Source: Actinomycetes bacterium (GTDB taxonomy: Bacteria > Actinomycetota > Acidimicrobiia > Acidimicrobiales > Acidimicrobiaceae). From it: a stretch of DNA of 10,858 bases. The stretch spans positions 1 to 10,858 of the forward strand of contig JAKAOC010000032.1 in the NCBI GenBank assembly GCA_021823385.1, given 5' to 3'. Shown here piece by piece: positions 1 to 8,990 of this stretch. The notes below the pieces were generated by a model. The model had not been told where the DNA came from and made no database searches. It worked only from the letters and a program-made list of their open reading frames with translations. Position numbers and translations under genes: made by a program. Each line of letters begins with the position of its first letter. Position 1 is the first letter of the stretch.

Positions 1-173
1 AGCCGTGCGAACGCGCAGGGAGAGGAGAGGTTCATGGGCTCGCCCAGGTGCTCCTCGGTGAACTGCGAAGACGGCACCGGCTCCAAGCCGGATAAGACCG
101 CCACCGCCACCTGGCAACGGGTGGCTCAGAAGCCTGTTCTCGTCGGAGGTGACAGATGAGACAGATTTTGGAA
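1..173. other. left edge, no recognised gene
   Basis: No gene is recognised here. On the plus strand one frame is open from base 1 to a TGA at 157-159. It contains an ATG at 34 preceded by an AGGAGAGG-like stretch, which would give a 41-residue peptide. That peptide has no composition or motif I recognise, and it could equally be the tail of a gene starting outside the window or chance. The opposite strand is also open but runs through the tRNA gene, so that frame is a shadow. Confidence 0.3.
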
Positions 174-192
174 CGGCCCGCCCAAGGGGCCG
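174..192 (-). terminator. hairpin just downstream of tRNA-Leu, possible terminator
   Basis: On the minus strand, five bases past the tRNA 3' end, CGGCCC and GGGCCG form a perfect 6-bp stem around a 7-base loop. It is followed by TTCCAAAATCTGTCT. The position fits termination of the tRNA transcript. The U tract is interrupted, so an intrinsic terminator is plausible but not certain. Confidence 0.4.
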
Positions 193-197
193 ACCAG

Positions 198-282
198 TAC
201 CCGGAGCGGGATTTGAACCCGCACGGCCCTTCCGGGCCCGGGGGGTTTAAGCCCCCTGCGTCTACCGTTCCGCCATCCGGGC
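198..282 (-). tRNA. tRNA-Leu (anticodon TAA)
   Basis: The minus strand folds as an 85-base class II tRNA. The acceptor stem pairs GCCCGGA with TCCGGGT (the first pair is G-U), followed by discriminator A. The D arm has the TGGCGGAAcGGTAGACGC pattern typical of tRNA-Leu. The anticodon stem is GGGGG/CCCCC around the loop CTTAAAC, placing anticodon TAA at plus positions 247-249. A long variable arm (GGGCC paired across a short loop) and the T-arm sequence GGGTTCAAATCCC complete the fold. CCA is not encoded: the bases after the discriminator are CTG. This tRNA decodes UUA (and UUG by wobble), a rare codon in high-GC genomes. I saw no integrase or attachment duplication beside it. Confidence 0.95.
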
Positions 283-535
283 TGGGCAGCAATCAGCCTA
301 ACGCAGCGCGACCTGGGCGGCCATCGGACAAGCGCCAGGTATCGCGCGCCAATCGGCCTGGGAGCGGTTCTCCGGCGAGGAGTGACGCCGAGCGTCCGAT
401 CCGCGCCGTATGCGGTCTGGCGCTGTCCCCCACCACCGCTCCAGATCGACGGCTACGAGCGGCGACCACCCCGGTCCTGCGGTCGCGCTCTGTGTGGCCG
501 ACTTTTGCTCCCGAGAAGTCACCTCGCTGGCGAAC

Positions 536-1066
536 TCAGGCGCTCCTGACTCCGGCGACGTCGAAGAGGTGGTGGATGGGGTCATGTATCAGGTAAATCC
601 CCAGCGTCTCGACGGTGAACCGGCTGCCGTTGGATCGCACTCCGGCCCGTCCCCACTCCTCTGTGCGAACGGAGTCGAAGCCTTCGGCCAGCATTTCCGC
701 AGCAGCGACCAACTCCTCCCCGACATGCTCGGGCTCGTCCTCCGCATAGCGGCCAGCGAGCGCAGCGGCGTCCTGGTCCCAATTGGCAAACTGTGGGACA
801 TCCTCGCTTCGCATCAGCCGCAGGCGCTCGGCAAAGATGCGAAATACGTCGCGGACGTGGCAGGCGTATTCAAGGGTGGACCACCGGTCCTCACGCGCCC
901 TGCTCGCCGCGCCGGGCAGGGCAAGCAGGGCGGGCCACTGGGCGGCGTTGTCACGGATCACCTTCCCAATGCCCTCCCGGGTGAAGTGGCCGGGATCGAA
1001 TCCGCACTCCGGGCAGGGGCGCTCAAGCACCCAGGTCCAATCCTTGGTGTCAGGGGGGATGGTCAT
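536..1066 (-). CDS. DinB-superfamily protein (putative metal-dependent hydrolase fold)
   Basis: This encodes 176 residues. It resembles the actinobacterial DinB-like proteins that open with a D-W-T-W-V-L-E-R-P-C-P-E-C-G-F-D segment (residues about 9-24). The DinB four-helix-bundle metal site is visible as His70 in the helix after the S-T-L-E-Y-A-C-H segment, and His161 and His165 in an H-D-P-I-H-H segment near the C terminus. Known family members include the damage-inducible DinB/YfiT group and mycothiol- or bacillithiol-dependent transferases, but the substrate of this protein cannot be read from sequence. Cys18 and Cys21 form a CxxC in the N-terminal extension. The ATG at 1066 is preceded by no well-placed ribosome binding site; a TATATT box ends 6 bases before it, which suggests a leaderless message. 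It lies 314 bases after mscL on the same strand, so it may be transcribed separately. Confidence 0.85.
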   Translation of the reverse strand: MTIPPDTKDWTWVLERPCPECGFDPGHFTREGIGKVIRDNAAQWPALLALPGAASRAREDRWSTLEYACHVRDVFRIFAERLRLMRSEDVPQFANWDQDAAALAGRYAEDEPEHVGEELVAAAEMLAEGFDSVRTEEWGRAGVRSNGSRFTVETLGIYLIHDPIHHLFDVAGVRSA

Positions 1067-1078
1067 GGCGCCAATATA
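1067..1078 (-). promoter_or_regulatory. possible -10 box of a leaderless dinB-like transcript
   Basis: On the minus strand TATATT (1078-1073) lies 6 bases before the ATG at 1066. That is the spacing expected if transcription starts at or next to the start codon. The nearest purine-rich stretch (GGTGAGGGG, 1089-1081) is 14 bases from the ATG, too far for a usual ribosome binding site. No good -35 hexamer is seen at 17 bases. This is inference from spacing only. Confidence 0.3.
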
Positions 1079-1380
1079 TACCCCTCACCTGGCAACCGCC
1101 TCGGAAGCAGGCGACGTCCCACTGCGCGAGGAGGAGCCTCAACCAACACCATCGTCGCTATCGGAGACACCAACGGAGTCAACGCCCGGCTCCTGGGCAT
1201 CCTCGTGCAGGGGCGCCCGATGGGAAAGGCAAGACAACAAAAGGTACGGGCTCCACGGCCCCCGGCATGGCGCCCGTCGTTCGCCCACTCCCTAAGAGGG
1301 CCGAGATCCGCACCGCGGTTCCACGGGTGGTGTCAATTCGACAACAGCGCACACAAAAACGAGCTCGGCAGCAAAGGTGC
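1067..1380. other. intergenic region between dinB-like gene and mscL
   Basis: This 314-base stretch lies between two minus-strand genes. Several frames are open because of base composition, but none has a recognisable product or a good ribosome binding site. Just past the mscL stop the minus strand has CGAGCTCG followed by TTTTTG. It resembles the end of a terminator, but the stem is only a 4-bp palindrome without a loop, so I do not call one. The right-hand part is poorer in G+C than the glg genes. Apart from the -10-like box next to the DinB-like gene, I see nothing else. Confidence 0.4.
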
Positions 1381-1794
1381 TCAGACCGCCGGCGTGAGCT
1401 CCGAGGTGCAGGCCGGGCAGCGGGTGGCTGCAAGGGGGATGTCCGTCATGCAATAAGGGCAGGGTTTGGTGGTGGCGGGCGCCGCCTCAGGCTTCTTGCG
1501 CCTCGACATGAGGTGGTTCACCGGCTTCACGACGAAGAAGAAGATGACCAAGGCAAGTATGAGAAAACTCACCACAAGATTGAGGAAGTCACCGACCAGA
1601 AAGACGCTCTTGTTCACAGTGAAATGGAGACCGGCAAAGTTGAAACTGCCGACGATACCCACCAAGGGAGTGATCAAGTCCTTGACGAAACCTTGGACCA
1701 CCCCGTTGAAGGCTACGCCGATCATGATGCCGACCGCTAGGTCGACCACGTTGCCACGCAGGATGAAGTCCTTGAATTCCTTAACTACCGCCAT
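1381..1794 (-). CDS. mscL: large-conductance mechanosensitive channel MscL
   Basis: This encodes 137 residues, a normal MscL length. The protein opens with a short amphipathic helix (K-E-F-K-D-F), followed by the family signature R-G-N-V-V-D-L-A-V-G at residues 13-22. TM1 spans about 17-45, a periplasmic loop follows, TM2 spans about 66-90, and a basic S-R-R-K-K cluster marks the cytoplasmic side. MscL is a homopentameric inner-membrane pore that opens at high membrane tension and vents solutes during hypo-osmotic shock. The tail carries CPYC (112-115) and CPAC (126-129), a zinc-ribbon-like pair absent from the E. coli protein. The ATG at 1794 has no obvious Shine-Dalgarno sequence. The gene starts 52 bases after the glgB stop and may be read through from the glg operon. 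Its base composition is less GC-rich than that of the glg genes. Confidence 0.96.
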   Translation of the reverse strand: MAVVKEFKDFILRGNVVDLAVGIMIGVAFNGVVQGFVKDLITPLVGIVGSFNFAGLHFTVNKSVFLVGDFLNLVVSFLILALVIFFFVVKPVNHLMSRRKKPEAAPATTKPCPYCMTDIPLAATRCPACTSELTPAV

Positions 1795-1846
1795 GGCAAG
1801 ACGCTAGCATTTCGCCCGCCTCGGGACCGGGACCGATCTTGATTTT

Positions 1847-3742
1847 TTAGTCCTCGGCGTAAAACCAGATCACCGAGTCCGCGGCGATGGAAATCACCAG
1901 ACGATCGGGATAGCCGTCGCATTCCTGCGGTTCTGACACCTTCGAGCCAAGGTTGCCTACACCACTCCCGCCATAGTGGCGCGAGTCGGTGTTGAGGATC
2001 TCGGTCCAGCCGCCCGCCTTGGGCACCCCGATGGGGATGTCGCGCCACTCGGAGCCAGAAAAGTTGGCCACGCAGACGATCATGCCAGAATCCTCGCCCG
2101 GGGTGCGGCGCACGGTAACGAAGAGGTTGCGATCCCTGTCGGTGGCGCGTATCCAGCCGAAGCCGCGTGGGTCGAGGTCGGCGGCGTGCAGCTCGGGATA
2201 GGAGCGGTAGAGGCGGTTCAGGTCGGCGACCAGCCGGCGAACCCCGTTGTGCGAGCTTTCCTCGAGCAGATGCCAGTCCAGGGAGCGGTCGTGGCTCCAT
2301 TCGGCCGGCTGTGCGAACTCGTCCCCCATGAAGAGGAGTTTCTTCCCGGGATGAGCCCACATCCACCCATACAGAGCCCGGACGCTGGCGAGCTTGGTCC
2401 AGTCGTCCCCGGCCATTTTGGTGTAGATGGACCCCTTGCCGTGTACACACTCGTCGTGGGAGAGCGGAAGGACGAAGTTCTCGCTGAAGGCGTAATGCAG
2501 GCCGAAGGTGATCTCGTCGTGATGCCAGCTCCGGTGAGCCGAGTCACGGGACAGATAGGCGAGGGTGTCGTGCATCCAGCCCATGTTCCATTTGAAGCCG
2601 AACCCCAGCCCTCCCTCGTAGGTCGGGCGGGCCACCTTGGGGAAGGCCGTCGACTCCTCGGCGATGGTGGTGGCTCCCAGCTGGTGCACCGCCTCGTTCA
2701 TCTCCTTCAGGAAGGCGATGGCATCCAGATCCTCCCGGCCGCCGTAGGCGTTGGGCACGAAATCGGGGCGGGAGTAGTCCAAATACAGCATGGACGCCAC
2801 CGCGTCCACCCGCAGCGCATCGAAATGGAACTGCTCGATCAAGTAGAGCGCCGAGCCGACCAGGAAGTTTCGCACCTGGGGGCGGGAGTAGTCGAAGACC
2901 AGCGTCCCCCAGTCGGAATGGGTGGCCATGCGCGGATCCGACTTCTCGTACAGTGGCGAGCCGTCGAAGTTGGCCAAAGCGTACGGATCGCGAGGGAAGT
3001 GCGCAGGAGCCCAGTCGCAGATCACCCCGATCCCGGCCTGGTGCAGCCGATCGACGAAGGCACGCAGCTCGTCGGGCAGCCCGTAACGCGTGGTTGGCGC
3101 ATAGTACGAAGTCGTCTGATAACCCCATGAGCCGTAGAAGGGATGCTCGGTGATGGGCATGAGCTCGACGTGGGTGAAGCCCAGCTCCCCCACGTAGTCG
3201 ACGAGGAAATCGGCAAGCCTGGCATAGCTGAGCGGCTCGTCAGGGTGCCAGGGATCCCGGCGAAGGGACCCGAGATGGACCTCGTAGATGGAGACCGGGC
3301 GGTCGCCGAGCCAACCACCCCTGGCCTCCATCCATGCCGAATCCCCGAAAACATGCCCGGACGGGCCGGAAATGACAGACCCGGCCGAGGGAGGCTCGGC
3401 GCTCTGGGTGGCGTAGGGATCGGCCTTCTCGTGCACCGCCCCGTCCGGGCTCATGATCCGGAACTTGTATCGCTGGCCCGGCCCGGCGCCGGGGATGAAC
3501 CCCTCCCAGACCCCCGAGTCGCCAAGGGCGTGGAGGTGATATGCCTCCTCCGGAACCCAGCCGTTCATATCGCCGATCACCGCCACCGATCTGGCCTGCG
3601 GGGCCCAGGTGGCGAAGTGGGTGCCGTTGGAACCCTCGTGATGGCCCCAGTGGGAGCCAAGGGCCTCCCAGGGACGGCGATGCCCACCTGTACCGAGCAG
3701 GTAGAGGTCGAACTCGGAGACGAAGCGCACCTCGCTTGCCAT
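1847..3742 (-). CDS. glgB: 1,4-alpha-glucan branching enzyme GlgB
   Basis: This encodes 631 residues. It cleaves alpha-1,4-glucan chains and re-attaches the fragments by alpha-1,6 bonds, the last step of the GlgE route. A CBM48-type beta-sandwich occupies about residues 28-130 (W-A-P-Q-A ... G-D-M-N-G-W). The GH13 barrel runs from about 150 (I-Y-E-V-H-L-G-S), and an all-beta C domain follows from about 520. Branching-enzyme signatures are D-W-A-P-A-H-F-P (243-250) and the N-A-Y-G-G-R-E block (331-337). Catalytic residues by homology are Asp313 (R-V-D-A-V-A-S), Glu362 (A-E-E-S-T) and Asp430 (L-S-H-D-E). The length matches the shorter GlgB class with one N-terminal sandwich domain rather than the ~730-residue class with two. 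The ATG has an AGGAGGGAGG site at plus positions 3749-3758, 6 bases upstream. It starts 42 bases after the maltokinase stop. Confidence 0.97.
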   Translation of the reverse strand: MASEVRFVSEFDLYLLGTGGHRRPWEALGSHWGHHEGSNGTHFATWAPQARSVAVIGDMNGWVPEEAYHLHALGDSGVWEGFIPGAGPGQRYKFRIMSPDGAVHEKADPYATQSAEPPSAGSVISGPSGHVFGDSAWMEARGGWLGDRPVSIYEVHLGSLRRDPWHPDEPLSYARLADFLVDYVGELGFTHVELMPITEHPFYGSWGYQTTSYYAPTTRYGLPDELRAFVDRLHQAGIGVICDWAPAHFPRDPYALANFDGSPLYEKSDPRMATHSDWGTLVFDYSRPQVRNFLVGSALYLIEQFHFDALRVDAVASMLYLDYSRPDFVPNAYGGREDLDAIAFLKEMNEAVHQLGATTIAEESTAFPKVARPTYEGGLGFGFKWNMGWMHDTLAYLSRDSAHRSWHHDEITFGLHYAFSENFVLPLSHDECVHGKGSIYTKMAGDDWTKLASVRALYGWMWAHPGKKLLFMGDEFAQPAEWSHDRSLDWHLLEESSHNGVRRLVADLNRLYRSYPELHAADLDPRGFGWIRATDRDRNLFVTVRRTPGEDSGMIVCVANFSGSEWRDIPIGVPKAGGWTEILNTDSRHYGGSGVGNLGSKVSEPQECDGYPDRLVISIAADSVIWFYAED

Positions 3743-3784
3743 CGTCGACCTCCCTCCTAAGCCCCGGCCGGACCGGCGTGGGCC

Positions 3785-5074
3785 CTAGCGAGCATATTCG
3801 CGCCGCGCGAGAGCGGTCAAGGAGCCGGGCGCGAGGCGCGCCGCGCTGGCAAGCCCTTCCAGCCTCCAAGCCAGCCTCTTCAGCGCCGCCGAAGGCCCTT
3901 CGGTCATGGCGGGCCGGTAGCGCGTCTCATAGGCCAGCTCGTAGAGGGCCTTCTCGGCCTCGAAGAAGGCAAGCAGTGCCAGGCGCTCCGGAACCGCGAA
4001 GATCCGGCCCCCGGCAGCCGAGGCGGCATAGCCCTCCAGGGCCGAGGAGCGAAGCAGCTGGCGCAACCCCTCGTCCTCGTCGGCCGGGGCCAGGTATCCG
4101 ATCGATCGCAACAGACCGGCCACGTCGCGTTCCGGCAGCTCCATTTGGCCCGCTCCCGCCTCCGGCTCGCCCTCGAAGTCGATCACCAAAAGGGCATCCC
4201 GGGCGCGCACCAGCTGGCCCAGGTGGAAGTCGCCGTGTATGTGCATGCAAGGGAAGGGGCCCTCCAGCTCCGAGGCCAGATTCCGCAGCGCCTGGCCGGC
4301 CGTGGCCAGGGCGTCCGTGGAACCCAGCACGACCGCATGCCTGGCCAGGCGGGCCTCCAGCCAGGTGCGGATCTCCGCAGGCTCCACCATGGTGGCATCC
4401 GGCCAGGAGCGATCCAGACCGTCGTGCAGCTCGCCGAGCGCCGTCCCGCACTCCCTCGCCAGCTTGGCGGCCCCTTGGAGGTCTCCCTCATCGAGCATCG
4501 AGCCGGCTATATCCCATGCCGATCGCGGATCCCGCAGGCGCTCTGTCACTAGCGCGGCAACGGACCCGTCGGTGTAGAGGAACTCGCCCCAATAGGCCGC
4601 CGCCACCCCCGACCCGGCAAGGTGGTGGTAGAACTCAGCCTCGCGGGACACGTCTCCACAACGCCGGTAGAACTTTCCGAAGCCGCCGTCGCCTATCAGG
4701 AAAGCCGAGTTGGATTGGTCGAGCAGGACCGGTTCGGCACGGCCCTGGCCGAGTGCCGCGGCGACCTCGCCGGATCGGGGACCGGAGAACGCGAGGCCGC
4801 GCAAAAGGTCGACGAGCCCCTGTTGGATGCCGGGTTCGAAGACCTCGCGCACCGAGAGCGCCTCGCCGCCGGCGACTTCGTAGGAGAACGCGGCACGGAA
4901 GCACCCTTGGGAGAAGTCCAGCTCGGCCAAGGCGACACCGTGCTCGGGCCCACCCAAAACGCCGGTGACCCGGGCCCGCTCCAGGCGCGCGGCCGCCGGG
5001 AGCCAGCGCCGCTGCACCCCCTCCCCGAGGAGGAGCTCGCCGATGGCGGCCTCCAGATCCCGGGTGTCGGCCAC
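3785..5074 (-). CDS. mak: maltokinase (Mak/Pep2)
   Basis: This encodes 429 residues. It uses ATP to phosphorylate maltose to alpha-maltose 1-phosphate, the donor used by GlgE. The protein has a kinase-like fold with an N-terminal cap. Q-S-N-S-A-F at 120-125 and Lys134 in G-K-F-Y-R-R belong to the ATP-binding lobe. H-G-D-F-H-L-G-Q at 280-287 carries the catalytic Asp282, and I-D-F-E-G-E-P at 298-304 the metal-binding Asp299. R-D-V-A-G-L-L-R-S (316-324) and E-K-A-L-Y-E-L-A-Y-E (374-383) are maltokinase hallmarks. The start is GTG, three bases after the treS TAG, with GGAGGGG (plus 5083-5089) inside the end of treS at 8-base spacing. The pair is therefore very probably translationally coupled. 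That fits the known physical complex of TreS and Pep2/Mak in mycobacteria; in some bacteria the two are fused, but here they are separate. Confidence 0.95.
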   Translation of the reverse strand: MADTRDLEAAIGELLLGEGVQRRWLPAAARLERARVTGVLGGPEHGVALAELDFSQGCFRAAFSYEVAGGEALSVREVFEPGIQQGLVDLLRGLAFSGPRSGEVAAALGQGRAEPVLLDQSNSAFLIGDGGFGKFYRRCGDVSREAEFYHHLAGSGVAAAYWGEFLYTDGSVAALVTERLRDPRSAWDIAGSMLDEGDLQGAAKLARECGTALGELHDGLDRSWPDATMVEPAEIRTWLEARLARHAVVLGSTDALATAGQALRNLASELEGPFPCMHIHGDFHLGQLVRARDALLVIDFEGEPEAGAGQMELPERDVAGLLRSIGYLAPADEDEGLRQLLRSSALEGYAASAAGGRIFAVPERLALLAFFEAEKALYELAYETRYRPAMTEGPSAALKRLAWRLEGLASAARLAPGSLTALARREYAR

Positions 5075-5077
5075 GGG

Positions 5078-6793
<1,716 letters not shown>

Positions 6794-6922
6794 CGCCGCC
6801 CTTTGCTTTTGCGCCCTGAGATCGAATGGCTTACGCCAGCGCCTTGCGCCAAGCCCAATACGAGGCTACATCCCCCACAGGGCGGGGAAACGGATTAGCG
6901 AGGGGCCGCCTTAAGCGCCGCC

Positions 6923-8941
6923 TCAGCCTGCCAGGCCGGCGCTGTCAGGCTCGATCAGGTGAGCCACCTGCGCGACGGGATCCAGGCGGATAAAGGCCCT
7001 CTCTCCCGACCAGGTGAAGGTGGAGCCGCTCGCCCGGTCGTGCACACGGAACGAGGCGCCGGCTCCGAAGGCGCGGCGGACCCGGCCCAAATCGATCGTC
7101 CCCTCGCGGGCGTGCCGAGGGGAGAGGTTCACCACCACCAGCACCGCGTCCCCGGCGGGCTCGGTGCGAAGGTAGGCGATGATCTCGTCGTTGTCACACT
7201 CCACCACTTCGAAGCCCGCCTGGTTGGCGATGGCCGGATGAGCACGACGGAACGAGTTGAGGGTTGCGATGTAGGGGTCGAGCGGCGCGGGGGCGGAGAA
7301 GTCCCGGTAGCGGAGCTGGTACTTCTCGGAGTCCATGTACTCCTCGCTGTCAGGTGTGATGGGTTGGTTCTCGCCGAACTCGAAGCCACTGTAGACACCC
7401 CAGGAAGCGGCCATGGTGGCTGCAAGCGTGGCGCGGATCGCGAAGGCGGAGAGCGGCCCGCCGCGCAAAGGGTCGGCGAGGATGTCGGGGGTGTTGGTCC
7501 AGAAGTTGGGTCGCATGGTGGCCACCGCCTCCGGCGAGGCCAGCTCGGCGCCGTAGGCCTCCAGATCCCACTTGGCCACTCGCCAGGTGAAATAGGTGTA
7601 GCTCTGCGAGAAGCCGATCTCGCCCAGGCGGTACATCAGCTTGGGCATGGTGAAGGCCTCCGCCAAAAGGACCGCCTCGGGGTGCTCGAGGCGCAGCCGC
7701 CCGCAGACCCACTCCCAGAAGGGAAGCGGCTTGGTATGGGGGTTGTCCACTCTGAAGATGCGAACCCCTGCCGCCAGCCAGTGCTCGAAGACGCCGTAGG
7801 CGGCCTCCCAGAGCGCCGCACGGTCCGCCTCGCGGGCGGGCTGGAAGTTGACCGGGTATACATCCTGGTACTTCTTGGGGGGATTCTCTGCGTAAGCGAT
7901 CGAGCCGTCCGCGCGGCGGTTGAACCACTCGGGGTGCTCCGCGACCCAGGGGTGGTCGGGTGAGCACTGGAAAGCGATGTCCAGGGCGATCTCCATTCCC
8001 TTCGCCCGCGCGGCTTCGATGAGCTCGGCGAAGTCCTCCGCACTGCCGAGAGAAGGATCGACGGCCTCGTGCCCGCCCTCCGCCGAGCCGATGGCCCAGG
8101 GCGACCCCACGTCGCCCGCTTCGGCCACCAGGGAGTTGTTCCTGCCCTTGCGCTTGGTCGCCCCTATGGGGTGGATGGGGGGCAGATAGACGACGTCGAA
8201 GCCCAGCGAGGAAAGGCGGCCCAGCTGTGCGGCCACCCCCTTGAACCCGCCCAGCGAGCGGGGGAAGAGCTCGTACCAGGCACCGACCGCCGCCAGGCGG
8301 TCCTCGCAGCGGATCTCCTGGCCGGGCGCGACGGTTGCCAGCTCGAGGCGCAGGGGAAGCCGGGCGAGCTGCTCGGCGGCCGGCGCAGCGAGCGCAGCCA
8401 GGCGAGCGGGCGGCTCCAGCTGGACGTCATCCAGCAACTCGGCCAGACGGTTCAGCTCGCGCCGCCGCGCTCCCGCCAGATCTGCGGCCGGGCGCAGCGC
8501 CGAGCCCAGAGCGGGGAAGGCGGCCAGCTCGTCGTCGGCCGCCTGAGCGCGCAGCAGGGCTGCAAGGTCCAAGAGCTCGAGGTCGCAGGATTCGCCGATG
8601 GCCAGCTTGCGCTCGGCCAGCTCGGCCAGGCGATCGACCTCGTCCGCCCAGGCGACCACGACGGGGACGTACTCGCCTGGAGCGGACAGGGTCCAGGCGG
8701 CCCGGTAGCGGTCATTGCCCAGCTCCTCGAGCCGAACCCACTCCGGCGCCCCGAACGGGACCGAGGTACCAAGCCGGGCTTCGGCGGCGGGAACGACGGC
8801 AAGGAAGGCGCGCCTGGGAAGCTTGGGCTCCCCGACGAGGTCGAAAAGGAATTCGAGGCGTATGCCGGCGGTGGCCTTGACCGCGCCCGAGCGGAACAGC
8901 GTTCTTGGCGCCACCTGATGCACGAAGATGGGAGCAGGCAC
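6923..8941 (-). CDS. glgE: alpha-1,4-glucan:maltose-1-phosphate maltosyltransferase GlgE
   Basis: This encodes 672 residues. It extends alpha-1,4-glucans by two glucose units from alpha-maltose 1-phosphate, releasing phosphate. An N-terminal beta domain (about 15-110) is followed by a helical, Ala/Leu-rich segment (about 120-200) where GlgE dimers form. W-Y-E-L-F-P-R-S at 222-229 starts the barrel. P-P-I-H-P-I-G-A-T-K-R-K-G-R-N-N (254-269) and the E-N-P-P-K-K-Y-Q-D block (352-360) are GlgE-specific signatures. Catalytic residues by homology are Asp399 (R-V-D-N-P-H-T-K), Glu428 (L-L-A-E-A-F) and Asp486 (N-T-P-D-I). The start is GTG at 8941: an in-frame TAG three codons upstream excludes a longer protein, and the residues after the GTG fit the family start. 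The ribosome binding site is poor, CGGAG only about one to two bases away; GTG at codon 7 or 10 is an alternative. It lies 44 bases after hxlR. Confidence 0.96.
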   Translation of the reverse strand: MPAPIFVHQVAPRTLFRSGAVKATAGIRLEFLFDLVGEPKLPRRAFLAVVPAAEARLGTSVPFGAPEWVRLEELGNDRYRAAWTLSAPGEYVPVVVAWADEVDRLAELAERKLAIGESCDLELLDLAALLRAQAADDELAAFPALGSALRPAADLAGARRRELNRLAELLDDVQLEPPARLAALAAPAAEQLARLPLRLELATVAPGQEIRCEDRLAAVGAWYELFPRSLGGFKGVAAQLGRLSSLGFDVVYLPPIHPIGATKRKGRNNSLVAEAGDVGSPWAIGSAEGGHEAVDPSLGSAEDFAELIEAARAKGMEIALDIAFQCSPDHPWVAEHPEWFNRRADGSIAYAENPPKKYQDVYPVNFQPAREADRAALWEAAYGVFEHWLAAGVRIFRVDNPHTKPLPFWEWVCGRLRLEHPEAVLLAEAFTMPKLMYRLGEIGFSQSYTYFTWRVAKWDLEAYGAELASPEAVATMRPNFWTNTPDILADPLRGGPLSAFAIRATLAATMAASWGVYSGFEFGENQPITPDSEEYMDSEKYQLRYRDFSAPAPLDPYIATLNSFRRAHPAIANQAGFEVVECDNDEIIAYLRTEPAGDAVLVVVNLSPRHAREGTIDLGRVRRAFGAGASFRVHDRASGSTFTWSGERAFIRLDPVAQVAHLIEPDSAGLAG

Positions 8942-8949
8942 ACTCCGAA

Positions 8950-8990
8950 ACTAGCTGGCCGGAAGCACCCAGCAGGATGGAACAGCTAGT
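8950..8990. promoter_or_regulatory. inverted repeat bridging hxlR stop and glgE start
   Basis: ACTAGCTG (8950-8957) and CAGCTAGT (8983-8990) form a perfect 8-bp inverted repeat with a 25-base spacer. In minus-strand RNA the 5' arm contains the hxlR TAG stop (8988-8986), and the 3' arm ends 8 bases before the glgE GTG. Only TTT follows, so it is a poor intrinsic terminator. It could be a coupling or processing hairpin in the hxlR-glgE message, or a dimeric operator. Function is inferred. Confidence 0.45.

Noticed and set aside
198..282. tRNA-Leu as the attachment site of a mobile element
   Set aside because: No integrase, no duplicated tRNA 3' fragment and no mobility genes are visible in the window.
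410..1456. 348-codon plus-strand open frame
   Set aside because: It lies opposite the DinB-like gene and the end of mscL and shows low-complexity composition without motifs. It is a shadow of high-GC codon bias.
1801..1850. TTTTTT on the plus strand after a TCGG/CCGA repeat as a terminator
   Set aside because: The stem is 4 bp and about 5-10 bases from the T run, and no plus-strand gene precedes it; the T run is the complement of the glgB stop region.
1976..3130. 384-codon plus-strand open frame, and others opposite glgB
   Set aside because: Antisense to glgB, whose catalytic and domain motifs are intact on the minus strand.
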